Positions 52,362-61,627 are shown, counted from the first letter of the stretch. The stretch: DNA of 64,000 nucleotides from Robertmurraya sp. FSL R5-0851 (GCF_038002965.1 NZ_JBBOOE010000001.1:446501-510500), one strand, 5' to 3'. Program-made: numbers and translations. The notes: generated from the sequence alone by a model not told the origin.

Positions 52362-53369
52362 ATGGAACAAGTTAATCACCATACTAAAATTAATGCATCA
52401 GAAAATGCTGTTATTTGGTCACAATATGTTAATGACAGTTTGTCACGATGTATTCTTCGCTATATGTTACATGATGTAAAGGATGAAGATATTCGCGATT
52501 TACTGAAATTTGCCTTAGAATTATCAGAAACTCATTTAGAAAAAACGAAGCAATTCTTATCCTTAGAAAATCTTCCAATTCCAATAGGCTTTACAGACGA
52601 AGATGTCACAGTAGACGCTCCTAGTTTATTTACTGATACATTTAAGATTGTTTATTTACATATTATGACCATTCACGGATTGACGAGATATGCTGGTGCC
52701 ACTAGTGTCTGTTTACGAGAGGATGTCAGAAAATACTTTATTGAATGTACTTCCCAAACATTGGAACTATATGATAGGGTAACAAGTGTTTCCTTAAATA
52801 AGGGAATTGTTAACAAACCTCCTACTTTAAACAATCAACAAAAGATTGATTTTGTTAGGAAACAAAATTATTTAACTGGTTGGTTCGGGAAACGTAGACC
52901 TATTAACGCAATTGAAATCAGTGGTGTGCATCTTAATATGCAGAAAACAATGGTGAAAATGGTATTGGAGTTAGGATTCAGTCAAGTTTGTCAATCTAAA
53001 GAGGTACGAGATTATATGGAACGTGCTCGTAAGCTTTGTGTTAAACACTTTGATATTCTAAGTTCAATGTTAAAAGAGGAGAATCTTCATGTTCCAAAGT
53101 TATTTGAAACAGAAGTAACAGATTCAACCGTTCCACCCTTTTCAGATAAACTTATGCTATTTCATATAGCGACACTGCTTTCTGCAGCAATTGCTTATTA
53201 TAGTGAGGCATTATCAATGGGACAAAGAAGAGACTTAACGGCAGATTACGCACGAATGAATACCGAAATTGCCTTACTTGCTGAAGATGGTATAAATCTA
53301 TTAATAGAAAAGGGATGGATGGAACAACCTCCCTCTGCCACTGATCACGAAAGTTTGGCAAAGAATTAG
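52362..53369 (+). CDS. DUF3231 family protein (two ferritin-like repeats)
   Basis: 335 residues from ATG 52362, with TAGGAGGGA upstream. Two homologous helical halves are visible: DLLKFALELSETHLEKTKQFL with LPIPIGFTDEDV in the first, and MERARKLCVKHFDILSSML with FSDKLMLFHIATLLSAA in the second. This tandem layout is the DUF3231 family of spore formers, related in fold to CotF-like, ferritin-type four-helix bundles. The function is unknown; spore coat association has been suggested for relatives. It is a single gene between terminators. Confidence 0.88.
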   Translation: MEQVNHHTKINASENAVIWSQYVNDSLSRCILRYMLHDVKDEDIRDLLKFALELSETHLEKTKQFLSLENLPIPIGFTDEDVTVDAPSLFTDTFKIVYLHIMTIHGLTRYAGATSVCLREDVRKYFIECTSQTLELYDRVTSVSLNKGIVNKPPTLNNQQKIDFVRKQNYLTGWFGKRRPINAIEISGVHLNMQKTMVKMVLELGFSQVCQSKEVRDYMERARKLCVKHFDILSSMLKEENLHVPKLFETEVTDSTVPPFSDKLMLFHIATLLSAAIAYYSEALSMGQRRDLTADYARMNTEIALLAEDGINLLIEKGWMEQPPSATDHESLAKN

Positions 53370-53448
53370 ATCAAGATAAGTATGCTTAATGAAAAAGAGA
53401 GGACTAAGTTATGATTGGTGTCAAAATACATGTTAAGAAATTTCCTTT

Positions 53449-53485
53449 AGAGGGAGACTTTGGGTCCCTCTCTATTGTTTTTTAA
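53449..53485. terminator. bidirectional terminator between convergent genes
   Basis: AGAGGGA-N9-TCCCTCT followed by TTGTTTTTT on the plus strand; shared by the DUF3231 gene and the convergent oxidoreductase. Confidence 0.8.
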
Positions 53486-54474
53486 ATCTTTACTATGATT
53501 CTACCTTTTGCTTGTCCCTTTAAAATAGTAGGTAAGGTTTCAGGTAATTCTTCTAGTGTAATTTCTTTATTTACTGTTTCAGAAAGAGTAAAAGGTTTTA
53601 AATCGGTTGCCATTCGATTCCAAAGGTCTTTTCTAACATGCATTGGACAATAAACAGAATCGATTCCGAGAAGGTTTATGCCACGTAAAATAAAGGGAAA
53701 TACAGTGGTTGGAACGTTTCCTCCACCAGTTAAGCCACTCACCGCAACAGAACCATTGTATTGGATTTTACTTAAGATAGATGCAAGGGACTCTCCCCCT
53801 ACTGGATCAACCGCTGCGGCCCAAATTTGTTTATCAAGGGGTTTAATTTTCCCGTTAAAGACATCTTCTCGAGAGATAATCTCTTTTGCACCAAGTTTAT
53901 GTAGAAAGCTATACTCATACATTTTACCCGTACTAGCGACAACTTCGTATCCTCTTTTTGAAAGCATGGAAACAGCTAAACTTCCTACCCCACCAGTAGC
54001 TCCAGTGACAAGGACTTTACCCTTTTCTGGCGATAAACCGTTATCTTCTAACCTTTGAATGGAGAGGGCTGCAGTAATACCTGCTGTCCCCAAAATCATT
54101 GATTCCATCAACGATAAATTTTCAGGTAAAGGGACAATCCAATCACCAGGAACGCGGGCATATTCACTATAACCACCATAATGGGATACCCCAATTTCAT
54201 AGCTTGTTGCTATGATCTTATCTCCTTCCCGGAAGCGTGGATCTTGAGACGATACGACTACACCTGCTAAATCAATACCTGGAATAAAGGGATAGGTTGT
54301 GACGATTTTTCCATTCGGAATACTAGCTAAACCGTCTTTATAGTTAATCGCAGAATAAGAAACCTTGATTAAAACATCACCTTGAGGTAACTCATTTAAG
54401 GAAATATTTTTGACTTGAACAGAAAAATCGTTTTCCTTTTTATCTACCACTAATGCTTTAAATTGTTCCATCAT
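53482..54474 (-). CDS. YhdH/YhfP family quinone oxidoreductase (acrylyl-CoA reductase type)
   Basis: 330 residues, from ATG 54474 or the next codon (ATGATGGAACAAT), after AAAGGAGTT. It is a medium-chain, zinc-free dehydrogenase: YSAINYKDGLASIPNGKI, FIPGIDLAGVVV, the cofactor site VLVTGATGGVGSLAVSML, and GLTGGGNVPTTVFPFILRG typical of YhdH/YhfP. These enzymes reduce alpha,beta-unsaturated carbonyls (acryloyl-CoA or quinones) with NADPH. The gene is divergent from an HxlR-type regulator, and the shared promoter region has two copies of the putative HxlR motif, so carbonyl or electrophile stress probably induces it. Confidence 0.9.
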   Translation of the reverse strand: MMEQFKALVVDKKENDFSVQVKNISLNELPQGDVLIKVSYSAINYKDGLASIPNGKIVTTYPFIPGIDLAGVVVSSQDPRFREGDKIIATSYEIGVSHYGGYSEYARVPGDWIVPLPENLSLMESMILGTAGITAALSIQRLEDNGLSPEKGKVLVTGATGGVGSLAVSMLSKRGYEVVASTGKMYEYSFLHKLGAKEIISREDVFNGKIKPLDKQIWAAAVDPVGGESLASILSKIQYNGSVAVSGLTGGGNVPTTVFPFILRGINLLGIDSVYCPMHVRKDLWNRMATDLKPFTLSETVNKEITLEELPETLPTILKGQAKGRIIVKI

Positions 54475-54550
54475 TCTTTAACTCCTTTCTTGAACAGCAG
54501 AATAGAATTATATCTTCATTGCTAATATATAATGTATGGAAGTATATTAC

Positions 54551-54590
54551 AAGTACATACTTATATTATATATAGTGAAAAAAGTATACT
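54551..54590. promoter_or_regulatory. HxlR-type operators between oxidoreductase and regulator genes
   Basis: AAGTACATACTT (54551-54562), which fits AAGT-N4-ACTT, and AAGTATACT (54582-54590), identical to the site at 48917 upstream of hxlA (both are followed by ATG). They lie in the divergent promoter region. Confidence 0.6.
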
Positions 54591-54622
54591 ATGGGTTATA
54601 ATAAATATGGAGGTGAAGTGAA

Positions 54623-54988
54623 ATGTCACGAATGCAGGATAAGATGTTTAACTGTGAAAAAGAATTAACTCTTTCCGTTATCGGTGGTAAATGGAAGATG
54701 CTTATACTATGGCATTTAGGAAAAGAGGGAACGAAGCGATTTGGTGAACTGAAAGCTCTTATGCCAGGGATCACGCAGAGAATGCTAGTTAATCAATTGC
54801 GAGAACTGGAAGAAGACTTGATTGTAAAACGCGAAGTCTATCCCGTGGTTCCTCCAAAAGTAGAATACTCCCTTACTGAACAAGGAAGAACCTTGATGCC
54901 GATTCTCGATGCTATGTACAACTGGGGGAAAGATTATATGGAAACGGCTGGATTGAATCCTTTAGTAAGACAAGAGTCGATTAGGTGA
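54623..54988 (+). CDS. HxlR-family winged-helix transcriptional regulator
   Basis: 121 residues from ATG 54623, after GGAGGTGAAG. The HxlR family pattern is clear: [20 protein letters not shown] with one Cys near the N-terminus, [23 protein letters not shown] as recognition helix region, and the wing [19 protein letters not shown]. Regulators of this family (HxlR, YodB, CatR) sense formaldehyde, quinones or other electrophiles through that cysteine. It is divergent from the YhdH/YhfP gene and its likely binding motif recurs upstream of hxlAB, so it may be the true HxlR of this genome although hxlR is next to hxlAB in B. subtilis. Confidence 0.88.
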   Translation: MSRMQDKMFNCEKELTLSVIGGKWKMLILWHLGKEGTKRFGELKALMPGITQRMLVNQLRELEEDLIVKREVYPVVPPKVEYSLTEQGRTLMPILDAMYNWGKDYMETAGLNPLVRQESIR

Positions 54989-55007
54989 ATTTTAACTGTT
55001 GAATCTA

Positions 55008-55036
55008 AGGTTGACTCCGCCCAAGGGGATCAACCT
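55008..55036. terminator. bidirectional terminator between convergent hxlR-type gene and gerC
   Basis: AGGTTGA-N15-TCAACCT between the two stop codons; A/T-rich sides. Confidence 0.65.
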
Positions 55037-55050
55037 CATTTCATGATAAT

Positions 55051-56142
55051 TTAATAATTATTTTCAGTGTTTTGTAATGCTTCAAAATAAAGCTGATAAT
55101 TAACTTTTATTTCCGCTTTTTCCCAAGCGGCTAACCATACCTTTTCGCTGATGGGTTTGGTAAAGGGGCTAAGGGTGTGTGTACCGATTTGAAGAGGATC
55201 CACCTTCAGCTCTTGCATTTTTTTTATGAGGTCCGTTGTTTTCATTTCTAATTCAGTTTCAATTTCCTGATGAAGTTGCATCAGTTCATTTCCGTTGTAT
55301 AAATTTTTATCACCTTGATATTCCTCAATTAATCCATTTAGTTTCACGTTTATTGTAACTTGGGAAAGAGTTTTATCTAAATCAACAGTTACTCTTGAGC
55401 GTAGATCTCCAATCACCACATCCAATTCGGGTATTGGAAAAAACTTTAAATAGTGATCATTGTCAAGAAGTTGAAATATTTGATCTTCGGTACTTGTGAC
55501 CGTCTCTAATAGTTTGTCATTGCTAAAAAAAGCAGTCCCCTCGTAAGTAAAGTTATCATTCGCTACTTTGAAAACAGGAAGAACGGGATCTGAATATGGT
55601 GAAAACAGCTTATTTTTATATTCATGCAAATTGACAATGGTCATTTCACCTTGGTTTTTCCTCTCATAGTGTCTTAGCATCCGATACAGGTAATAATCAA
55701 GGTTTTCTTGCTTCTTTGCTTGTCTGTTAATATAATCGTCAAAATTTCCTTTAACGATTACTAAATACATTCGTTGCGAAACATCATAGTCAGTCAATAG
55801 CGTGTTAATCAACTGAATAATCCCTTGTTTCGCTAATTCCTCATGAATTAAAAAATAACGTAGTTGTCCAACCTTCAATTCACGATAATATCTTAAATTA
55901 AAGTCTTTTCCTCCCTGTTTAAGGAGATCAACTTCTAGTGTTAATAAGCTTTTTGGCTCATTTACTAATGGAGGGACTAATGTACTCATTTTTATTTTTC
56001 CTTCTTCGCCTTTACTAATTGACCAAAAAGTGACAGGGGCAATATCTTCAATTGTGTTGTTCTCAACAAATGGGGCACATCCTGGAATCAGGACTAATGA
56101 AACAAAGATTCCCCAAACTAAAAGCATTTTCTTTCGTCTCAT
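55051..56142 (-). CDS. Ger(x)C family germination lipoprotein
   Basis: 363 residues from ATG 56142, which overlaps the gerB stop (ATGA); the frame extends further upstream within gerB without a ribosome site. A lipoprotein signal is present: RRKKMLLVWGIFVSLVLIPGCAP with the lipid-attached Cys in the box IPGC. The rest fits GerC: FWSISKGEEGK, LLKQGGKDFNLRYYRELKVGQ (in two parts), and the C-terminal helical domain ending ...WLAAWEKAEIKVNYQLYF. GerC subunits anchor in the inner spore membrane and are needed for a working germinant receptor. Third gene of the operon. Confidence 0.9.
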   Translation of the reverse strand: MRRKKMLLVWGIFVSLVLIPGCAPFVENNTIEDIAPVTFWSISKGEEGKIKMSTLVPPLVNEPKSLLTLEVDLLKQGGKDFNLRYYRELKVGQLRYFLIHEELAKQGIIQLINTLLTDYDVSQRMYLVIVKGNFDDYINRQAKKQENLDYYLYRMLRHYERKNQGEMTIVNLHEYKNKLFSPYSDPVLPVFKVANDNFTYEGTAFFSNDKLLETVTSTEDQIFQLLDNDHYLKFFPIPELDVVIGDLRSRVTVDLDKTLSQVTINVKLNGLIEEYQGDKNLYNGNELMQLHQEIETELEMKTTDLIKKMQELKVDPLQIGTHTLSPFTKPISEKVWLAAWEKAEIKVNYQLYFEALQNTENNY

Positions 56143-57260
56143 GCTTTTACACGCCCTTTTAGCTTTGTTAATAGTAGCAAGAATGTTGGGACGATAAAGT
56201 AAGTTATTCCACTTAACCAAATTTGAATATTCAGGAGAATATTCTGTTGCGTTTCAATGGACCAAACCCAATTATTCACAATTACAACGCAGAGAAATAA
56301 CATAATACAAGTGACAGCAAAACCCATACGTGAAGGTTGGGTACTTGTTTTTTTTAGGATGATTCTTATAGCCCCATATATACATAACAAAAAAATGGAG
56401 ATAGCAAACACCAATACAAACATATGTAGTGAAATCAGGATAATATCCGGCCGTTCAAACAGGGGAGATTGTAAGTATCGAATCATATGAATAATAGGGT
56501 ATTTAGTTTTACTTAAATAATTTGAACCGAAAAAGAATAAACTCGCAATAAACAATAGCAAATACTCTAAAGTAGAAAGAGCATTCGCATAGGATAAATA
56601 TTTACGCATTTTTTGTTGTGGTTTGATCCAAGGAATTAAACAGATTAAATACTCTGGTCCTGAAAATGATGCCCAAATGAGTAACAATCCTTTCCATGAA
56701 GCAGTTGTCCAACTTGTTGGTATCAAAGGATACAAATCATGTAATGCAGCGATTGGTGGAATAAAAAAGGGAAAATGTAAAAAAATCATCCAAAAAACAT
56801 ATAAAAAAACAATTACTACAAACCGTATGGTATTCTTCATTCCTAGTGAAGCGACATAGGAGCTGGTAAGAAGAATGAAAAAAATAATCCAATTTGAATT
56901 CATTGATGGGAAAATAAAATCATGAATGACTTCTAAGTATCCGAGTGTGATCACCGTTATTTTTATTAGTATCAATATAAGGCCTATAAAAGTCAAAAGC
57001 CTTACCATTCGAACACCAAAAAGTTCTACAAAACCTTGATATCCCTTTTTAGCATAATTGGATTCTAGCCATTTGCATAACAGCCTTATATTGAGGTGGG
57101 AAAAGAATGCCATTGCAACAATACCCCAAATCATAAACGGGTGTAATAAGTAGTTAGGCATTAATAAAAACAGGGAAAGCATTTGTAAACGGTTGACGAT
57201 AAAAAAGGCATAGATTCCGTCAAATTTAGATGGTTTATCAAATAAGGAAAATGTGGTCAA
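56139..57260 (-). CDS. GerB-type germinant receptor subunit (spore permease family)
   Basis: 373 residues from ATG 57260. It has about ten membrane helices (for example LLTFIGLILILIKITVITLGY and SLHMFVLVFAISIFLLCIYGAI), the APC-superfamily build of GerB/GerKB proteins that bind the nutrient germinant. It begins eight bases after the gerA stop and overlaps gerC by four bases. The gene is complete. The germinant cannot be told from sequence. Confidence 0.9.
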   Translation of the reverse strand: MTTFSLFDKPSKFDGIYAFFIVNRLQMLSLFLLMPNYLLHPFMIWGIVAMAFFSHLNIRLLCKWLESNYAKKGYQGFVELFGVRMVRLLTFIGLILILIKITVITLGYLEVIHDFIFPSMNSNWIIFFILLTSSYVASLGMKNTIRFVVIVFLYVFWMIFLHFPFFIPPIAALHDLYPLIPTSWTTASWKGLLLIWASFSGPEYLICLIPWIKPQQKMRKYLSYANALSTLEYLLLFIASLFFFGSNYLSKTKYPIIHMIRYLQSPLFERPDIILISLHMFVLVFAISIFLLCIYGAIRIILKKTSTQPSRMGFAVTCIMLFLCVVIVNNWVWSIETQQNILLNIQIWLSGITYFIVPTFLLLLTKLKGRVKA

Positions 57261-57267
57261 CTATGAA

Positions 57268-58749
57268 TCACATCCTTCGTTTGTATCTCCATTTCTGTAA
57301 AGGGTGTAAGTGATCCGGACGGGATTTCATGCTTATTAAAGGCCCTCTAATAAAGAGATCGATCCAGTCCTTCCAGTAAAATGGAGCGATTGGTGAAAAA
57401 TAGGGTTGTTTTAAGGAAGTAAGACCATTTAGATGTGCCAAAATGGCAACAGCTCCTATGGCAATGCCAAAAACACCAAAAATGGATGAAAGGACTAGGA
57501 AACCAAATTGAATGAGTGTATTTGCCTTCGTCATCAAATAGTTTGGTACTAAAAATGAGGAGATGGTTGAAATACAAACTAATACAATTAATACTTTGCT
57601 CGCAAAACCCGCTTCAACCGCTGCTTGACCGATAACTATACCACCAATCATCCCTAAGGTTTGACTTGATTTGGTCGGCATCCGTAAACTCGCTTCTTTT
57701 ATAATTTCAAGAATAGTTAACATCAGTATTGCTTCCCAAAATGGTGTAAAAGGTAGTTTACTTCTAGATTCCTCTAAAACAATTAGTATTTGTAAGGGAA
57801 TCATTTGATAATGGTGGGTTGTTAGTGCAACATAAAATGGTATCAGTGTGACAGACAGAAAAAAACTTAAATATCGAATAACTCTTAAAAAACTTGCAAC
57901 TGGCCAACGATTAATATAATCCTCAGGTGATTGGAAAAGGTGAAAAAAGGTGATTGGTGCAATTAATACAAACGGTGTGTTCTCTACCATGATCGTTAAT
58001 TTACCGAGCCCTAAGGAATAAGCACAAACATCTGGGCGGTCAGTTTGTTGGAATTGTGGAAAAATACTGTGATGATGTTCCTCCATAAATGCTGCTACCT
58101 GGGATGAGTCGAAAAATAAATCAAAGTTAATTTCAGAGATTTTCTGTCTTGCTATTGAGATATATTCAGGATTGGTTAACCCGTCAATGTACATTAGGAC
58201 AACCGTTGTTTCACTTAATGAACCTACTTTATATTTCTCTGTTTTTAATTCAGTAATAGGTAGTCTTCTGCGTATGAGGGTGATATTTGGTTCTAATTGT
58301 TCAGTGAAACTATCTTTTGCACCGTATAAAATGGTTTCTGTATCAGAGGTTTCAATCCCCCTACTTAATTCGTTAGGAAGAGGAATGACCAACCATTGTT
58401 CTTGGATACAATCATTCAGAAGCACAGCACCGGTGAGGAGTAATTTCTGTGCCTCTTCAAGCCATTGGACCTTCATTACTTTAGGTGTGGCTATGCTTTC
58501 GTAAATCATGGCATGTGGACATTGGATAACAGGTTCTATTATCGATTCATTCAAACGTTCCTGGTCAATTAAGGTTCTTAAATAGATAAAGACAATTTTT
58601 TGATCGTTAAGTGTAGTGCGTTCGATTATCTCTACATCGTCCATATTGTTTAAAACCTGTTTTAGAGAGTCTAGTGATATCTTTCTTTGCACAGGTTGTT
58701 GTGTGTCACTGCTATCATTAGCAATGCTTTTACCCTTTTTCCAAAACAT
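57268..58749 (-). CDS. GerA-type germinant receptor subunit
   Basis: 493 residues from ATG 58749 (MFWKKGKS), about six bases after GTGAGGG; an ATG at 58755 overlaps that ribosome site. The N-terminal soluble domain includes VVLMYIDGLTNPEYI, and the membrane part contains PFVLIAPITFFHLFQSPEDYI, RLPFTPFWEAILMLTILEIIKEAS-like KLPFTPFWEAILML and LRMPTKSSQTLGMIGGIVIGQ, the conserved core of GerA proteins. It is the first gene of a gerA-gerB-gerC operon, normally transcribed by sigma-G in the forespore, and forms a ring-shaped ion channel in spore germination. Confidence 0.95.
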   Translation of the reverse strand: MFWKKGKSIANDSSDTQQPVQRKISLDSLKQVLNNMDDVEIIERTTLNDQKIVFIYLRTLIDQERLNESIIEPVIQCPHAMIYESIATPKVMKVQWLEEAQKLLLTGAVLLNDCIQEQWLVIPLPNELSRGIETSDTETILYGAKDSFTEQLEPNITLIRRRLPITELKTEKYKVGSLSETTVVLMYIDGLTNPEYISIARQKISEINFDLFFDSSQVAAFMEEHHHSIFPQFQQTDRPDVCAYSLGLGKLTIMVENTPFVLIAPITFFHLFQSPEDYINRWPVASFLRVIRYLSFFLSVTLIPFYVALTTHHYQMIPLQILIVLEESRSKLPFTPFWEAILMLTILEIIKEASLRMPTKSSQTLGMIGGIVIGQAAVEAGFASKVLIVLVCISTISSFLVPNYLMTKANTLIQFGFLVLSSIFGVFGIAIGAVAILAHLNGLTSLKQPYFSPIAPFYWKDWIDLFIRGPLISMKSRPDHLHPLQKWRYKRRM

Positions 58750-58918
58750 AAACATCCCTCACTGATATAAGTTGCCATTTGTTCACTGTAGAAAAAGTGT
58801 AATGGTAATGGTAATTCTTCCTTTTATTATGAAAAAGAAAAGATTATTTTATACTAAAAAATAAGTAGGGGAAAATATATAAATATTACAGTATAGTTCT
58901 TTACACTATGTAATAAAA

Positions 58919-58930
58919 AAGTGCGTACTT
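58919..58930 (+). promoter_or_regulatory. HxlR-type 12-mer upstream of the GNAT pair
   Basis: AAGTGCGTACTT, identical to the site at 49378 upstream of zwf, 88 bases before the GNAT start codon. TTACACTATG just before it resembles the AAGTATACTATG accessory site. Confidence 0.5.
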
Positions 58931-59017
58931 TTTCAATTTATTTATCTAGCTAATAATAAGGTTAAATGATTATGGAAACAAAATAGAAGCTTGAACAAAT
59001 AGAAATGGGGGATCATC

Positions 59018-59689
59018 ATGTATCGAAAAGAATTTTTCGTTTTCGACCAAGACAAACCAGTTCCAGTTGTCATCCGAAATTATGAAGAAAAGGACTTTCC
59101 TGATTTAATTCGTATTCAACAGGAAAGTTTTCCTCCTCCATTTCCATCTGAATTATGGTGGAACGATGTGCAACTAAAAAACCATGTAACACTTTTTCCG
59201 CAAGGCGCTTTATGTATTGAGGTGAATGGTGAAATCGCTGGGTCTATGACGGGATTACTCGTTGACTTTGATCCTCAACATCCTGAACATTCCTGGGAAG
59301 CGATAACCGACAATGGCTATATACGTAACCACAAACCAAATGGAAATACTCTATACGTTGTCGATATAGGTGTCCGTCCTGCTTTTCGTAAATTGGGGTT
59401 AGGCAAGTGGCTGATGTTTTCCATGTATGATGTTGTTGTTCATTTGGGGTTGGAAAGACTGCTTGGTGGGGGTAGGATGCCAGGTTATCACAAACATGCG
59501 AATGAAAAGTCACCTGAACAATATATAGATGCTGTGGTCAAAGGGGAGCTGAAGGATCCAGTTATCACTTTTCTCCTCCGTTGCGGCCGTACACCAGTAA
59601 AAGTAGTAGCAAATTATTTAGAGGATGAAGAATCGAATAATTATGGCACGCTAATGGAATGGAAAAATCCGTTTTCCTATTCAAAATAA
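59018..59689 (+). CDS. GNAT family N-acetyltransferase
   Basis: 223 residues from ATG 59018, with GGGGGAT upstream. The GNAT fold is seen: VVIRNYEEKDFPDLIRIQQESF, the strand GALCIEVNGEIAGSMTGL, and the acetyl-CoA loop YVVDIGVRPAFRKLGLGKWLM (VRPAFRKLGLGK). The C-terminal part (GGRMPGYHKHANEKSPEQYI) is like a group of Bacillus GNATs annotated as amine or spermidine-like acetyltransferases. The substrate is unknown. It is followed after 18 bases by a second GNAT gene, making a two-gene operon behind an HxlR-type motif. Confidence 0.88.
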   Translation: MYRKEFFVFDQDKPVPVVIRNYEEKDFPDLIRIQQESFPPPFPSELWWNDVQLKNHVTLFPQGALCIEVNGEIAGSMTGLLVDFDPQHPEHSWEAITDNGYIRNHKPNGNTLYVVDIGVRPAFRKLGLGKWLMFSMYDVVVHLGLERLLGGGRMPGYHKHANEKSPEQYIDAVVKGELKDPVITFLLRCGRTPVKVVANYLEDEESNNYGTLMEWKNPFSYSK

Positions 59690-59707
59690 TGAAAAGGAGA
59701 TGATCCA

Positions 59708-60379
59708 ATGGAATATAGTAGAATTACCAATATCAACGATCCGTTATTTAAACAAATGCATCAATTAATGCAAGATGTGTTCCCCCCAGAAGAAGTACTA
59801 GAATTTGATCTTTGGAAAGAACCGTTAGAAGATCCAGGTATCCGTGTCTTTGTCGCTGTTCATGAAGGTAAAGTAGTGGGCGCAACTGAGTACCGTTATT
59901 ATGAAGATTTTAATGTAGCAATGACGGATTTTACAATTATTGGCCAAGCAGGCATGGGAATCGGTCCATTTTTAGCGAATAAAAGACTAGAAGACCTGAA
60001 TGAATTAGCAGCAGCGAATGGGAAGAAACTGAGGGGGATGTTTGCTGAAATCTATGATCCATATCGTGTAGAGCATTATGAATTTGGCGGTGTTAAGCCG
60101 ATGGATCCTTATGTTCGTCGTGAAGTGCTGGCACACCTTGGATACAAACGTCTGGATTTTCCATATGTTCACCCGTCCTGGAACAATGATGGAGAAGCTG
60201 TCACAGGTCTAGACCTATGTTTCCTCCCAATGGATGGAGAAATGAATGAACTGCAAACAGACTTAATAGTGAAATTTTTGAAACGCTATTATACCGTCTT
60301 ATCAAATAAACCAGAGACTTGGTATTCAATGATTGAAAACTTAGAAGCAAAAGAAAAAGTGGCATTAGTATATTTTTAA
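59708..60379 (+). CDS. GNAT-like protein, second of pair
   Basis: 223 residues from ATG 59708, after AAAGGAGATG. The fold is GNAT-like (MQDVFPPEEVLEFDLWKE, VFVAVHEGKVVGATEYRYY) with GMGIGPFLANKRLEDLNEL in the cofactor region, and a C-terminal YKRLDFPYVHPSWNNDGEAV-type stretch (KRLDFPYVHPSW). The acetyl-CoA loop Q/RxxGxG/A is not classical, so the cofactor or substrate could differ. Same length as its partner but low similarity; the two may work as a heteromer. Confidence 0.75.
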   Translation: MEYSRITNINDPLFKQMHQLMQDVFPPEEVLEFDLWKEPLEDPGIRVFVAVHEGKVVGATEYRYYEDFNVAMTDFTIIGQAGMGIGPFLANKRLEDLNELAAANGKKLRGMFAEIYDPYRVEHYEFGGVKPMDPYVRREVLAHLGYKRLDFPYVHPSWNNDGEAVTGLDLCFLPMDGEMNELQTDLIVKFLKRYYTVLSNKPETWYSMIENLEAKEKVALVYF

Positions 60380-60385
60380 TGAATT

Positions 60386-60438
60386 AAAAAGCTTGCTGAT
60401 TAAGTCAAAGAGTTGACTAGTAGTCGGCAAGCTTTTTT
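60386..60438 (+). terminator. terminator of the GNAT pair
   Basis: AAAAAGCTTGC pairs with GCAAGCTTTTTT; inner AAGTCAA/TTGACTA extends it. Confidence 0.88.
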
Positions 60439-60520
60439 GTAAAGAGAGAGAAAATATCATTTTTTTATAAAATGGTGGGTGCTTTTATCGGTGGGAAATC
60501 GGGTTAAGCGCCTATTTGTT

Positions 60521-60709
60521 AAATAGACGGATAAATTCCGCTTAAGTAAAAAATAAACTAAAAAACAGTCCTAATAGACGGAGATATTCCGCCTATTGAG
60601 TCAAAAAAGGTGAAAATTTGGTGTTTTGCTTTGCATAACCGGAAAATCTCCCCTTATATGCCCCGAAACGAGCTTCATTCTGTATTTAACCGGAAAGTCT
60701 CCGCTTATT
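60521..60709. repeat. cluster of four short imperfect palindromic repeats
   Basis: TAGACGGATAAATTCCGCTTA (60524-60544, shown as TAGACGGATAAATTCCGC plus TTA), TAGACGGAGATATTCCGC (60575-60592), TAACCGGAAAATCTCCCC (60636-60653) and TAACCGGAAAGTCTCCGC (60687-60704) recur at about 51-61-base intervals in the gene-free stretch between the GNAT pair and the siderophore genes. The motif is GGA-N4-TCCG-like, flanked by TA. The rest of 60439-60808 holds no gene. Confidence 0.65.
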
Positions 60710-60808
60710 CTACTTTTGCTGGGTTGAGTTCCTCATTGCGGTAAACCGCCCTAACCACTAACTCATAACAACAAAAATGGTTACGCACAGTCCGTGCGCA
60801 ACCTCAGG

Positions 60809-61627
60809 TTAACTAATAGCAACTTCCCTTTTCACATGATGCCGCCCAATCGGTACCACAGAAGGAGAACCGGAAATAGGATCATCTATGACCGTACAAT
60901 GAAGACCAAAAATATTTTCAATTAATGTGCTTGTAATAACCTCTGATGGCTGTCCCTCAGCGACTAGCTTTCCGTTATGTAGGGCGAAAATATGGTCTGC
61001 ATAACGTGCGGACAGGTTGATATCATGAAGAACCATGACAATCGTTGTTCCGTATTTTCGGTTAAGGTCAGTTAGCAGGTCGAGAATTTCAACTTGATAG
61101 GTAATATCTAAAAAAGTGGTGGGTTCATCAAGAAACAGGATGTCTGTTTGTTGTGCTAGAGCCATGGCGATCCACACGCGCTGTCTTTGACCACCTGAAA
61201 GCTCATCAATATGTCGATCGGCGAATTCGGTGATTTTCATGGTTTCCATTGCCTCACCAACGGCTTCATAGTCCTTATTTGACCAGCCTTTTAGGAAGGT
61301 TTGGTGTGGAAATCTTCCTCGTCCAACTAAATCTGCAACGGTAATTCCCTCAGGTACAATCGGTGATTGTGGTAAAAGGCCTAATACACGGGCCAGCTGT
61401 TTGGGTGGTATTTTTTGAATGGATTTTCCTCCCAGGGTCACTTGCCCAGAGATCGGTTTAATAAGCCTAGCCATTGTCTTAAGTAATGTAGATTTACCAC
61501 AACCATTGGCGCCAATAATAATACTTATTTTGTTACTAGGTATGGAAATACTTACATCATGTAAAATGGTTTTATTCTCGTATCCAGCAGTGATTCCTTC
61601 AGCTTGAAAAGCATGTATAGGTTTCAT
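60809..61627 (-). CDS. siderophore ABC transporter ATPase (FecE/FhuC family)
   Basis: 272 residues from ATG 61627. Walker A is IIIGANGCGKSTLLKTM, the Q-loop GLLPQSPIVPEG, the signature ELSGGQRQRVWIAMAL, Walker B ILFLDEPTTFLDI and the switch HDINLSARY. This is the FecE/FhuC type that drives uptake of iron-siderophore complexes; Bacillus YusV is the usual shared ATPase. It overlaps by one base the permease gene upstream on the minus strand, as the last gene of the operon. Confidence 0.95.
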   Translation of the reverse strand: MKPIHAFQAEGITAGYENKTILHDVSISIPSNKISIIIGANGCGKSTLLKTMARLIKPISGQVTLGGKSIQKIPPKQLARVLGLLPQSPIVPEGITVADLVGRGRFPHQTFLKGWSNKDYEAVGEAMETMKITEFADRHIDELSGGQRQRVWIAMALAQQTDILFLDEPTTFLDITYQVEILDLLTDLNRKYGTTIVMVLHDINLSARYADHIFALHNGKLVAEGQPSEVITSTLIENIFGLHCTVIDDPISGSPSVVPIGRHHVKREVAIS

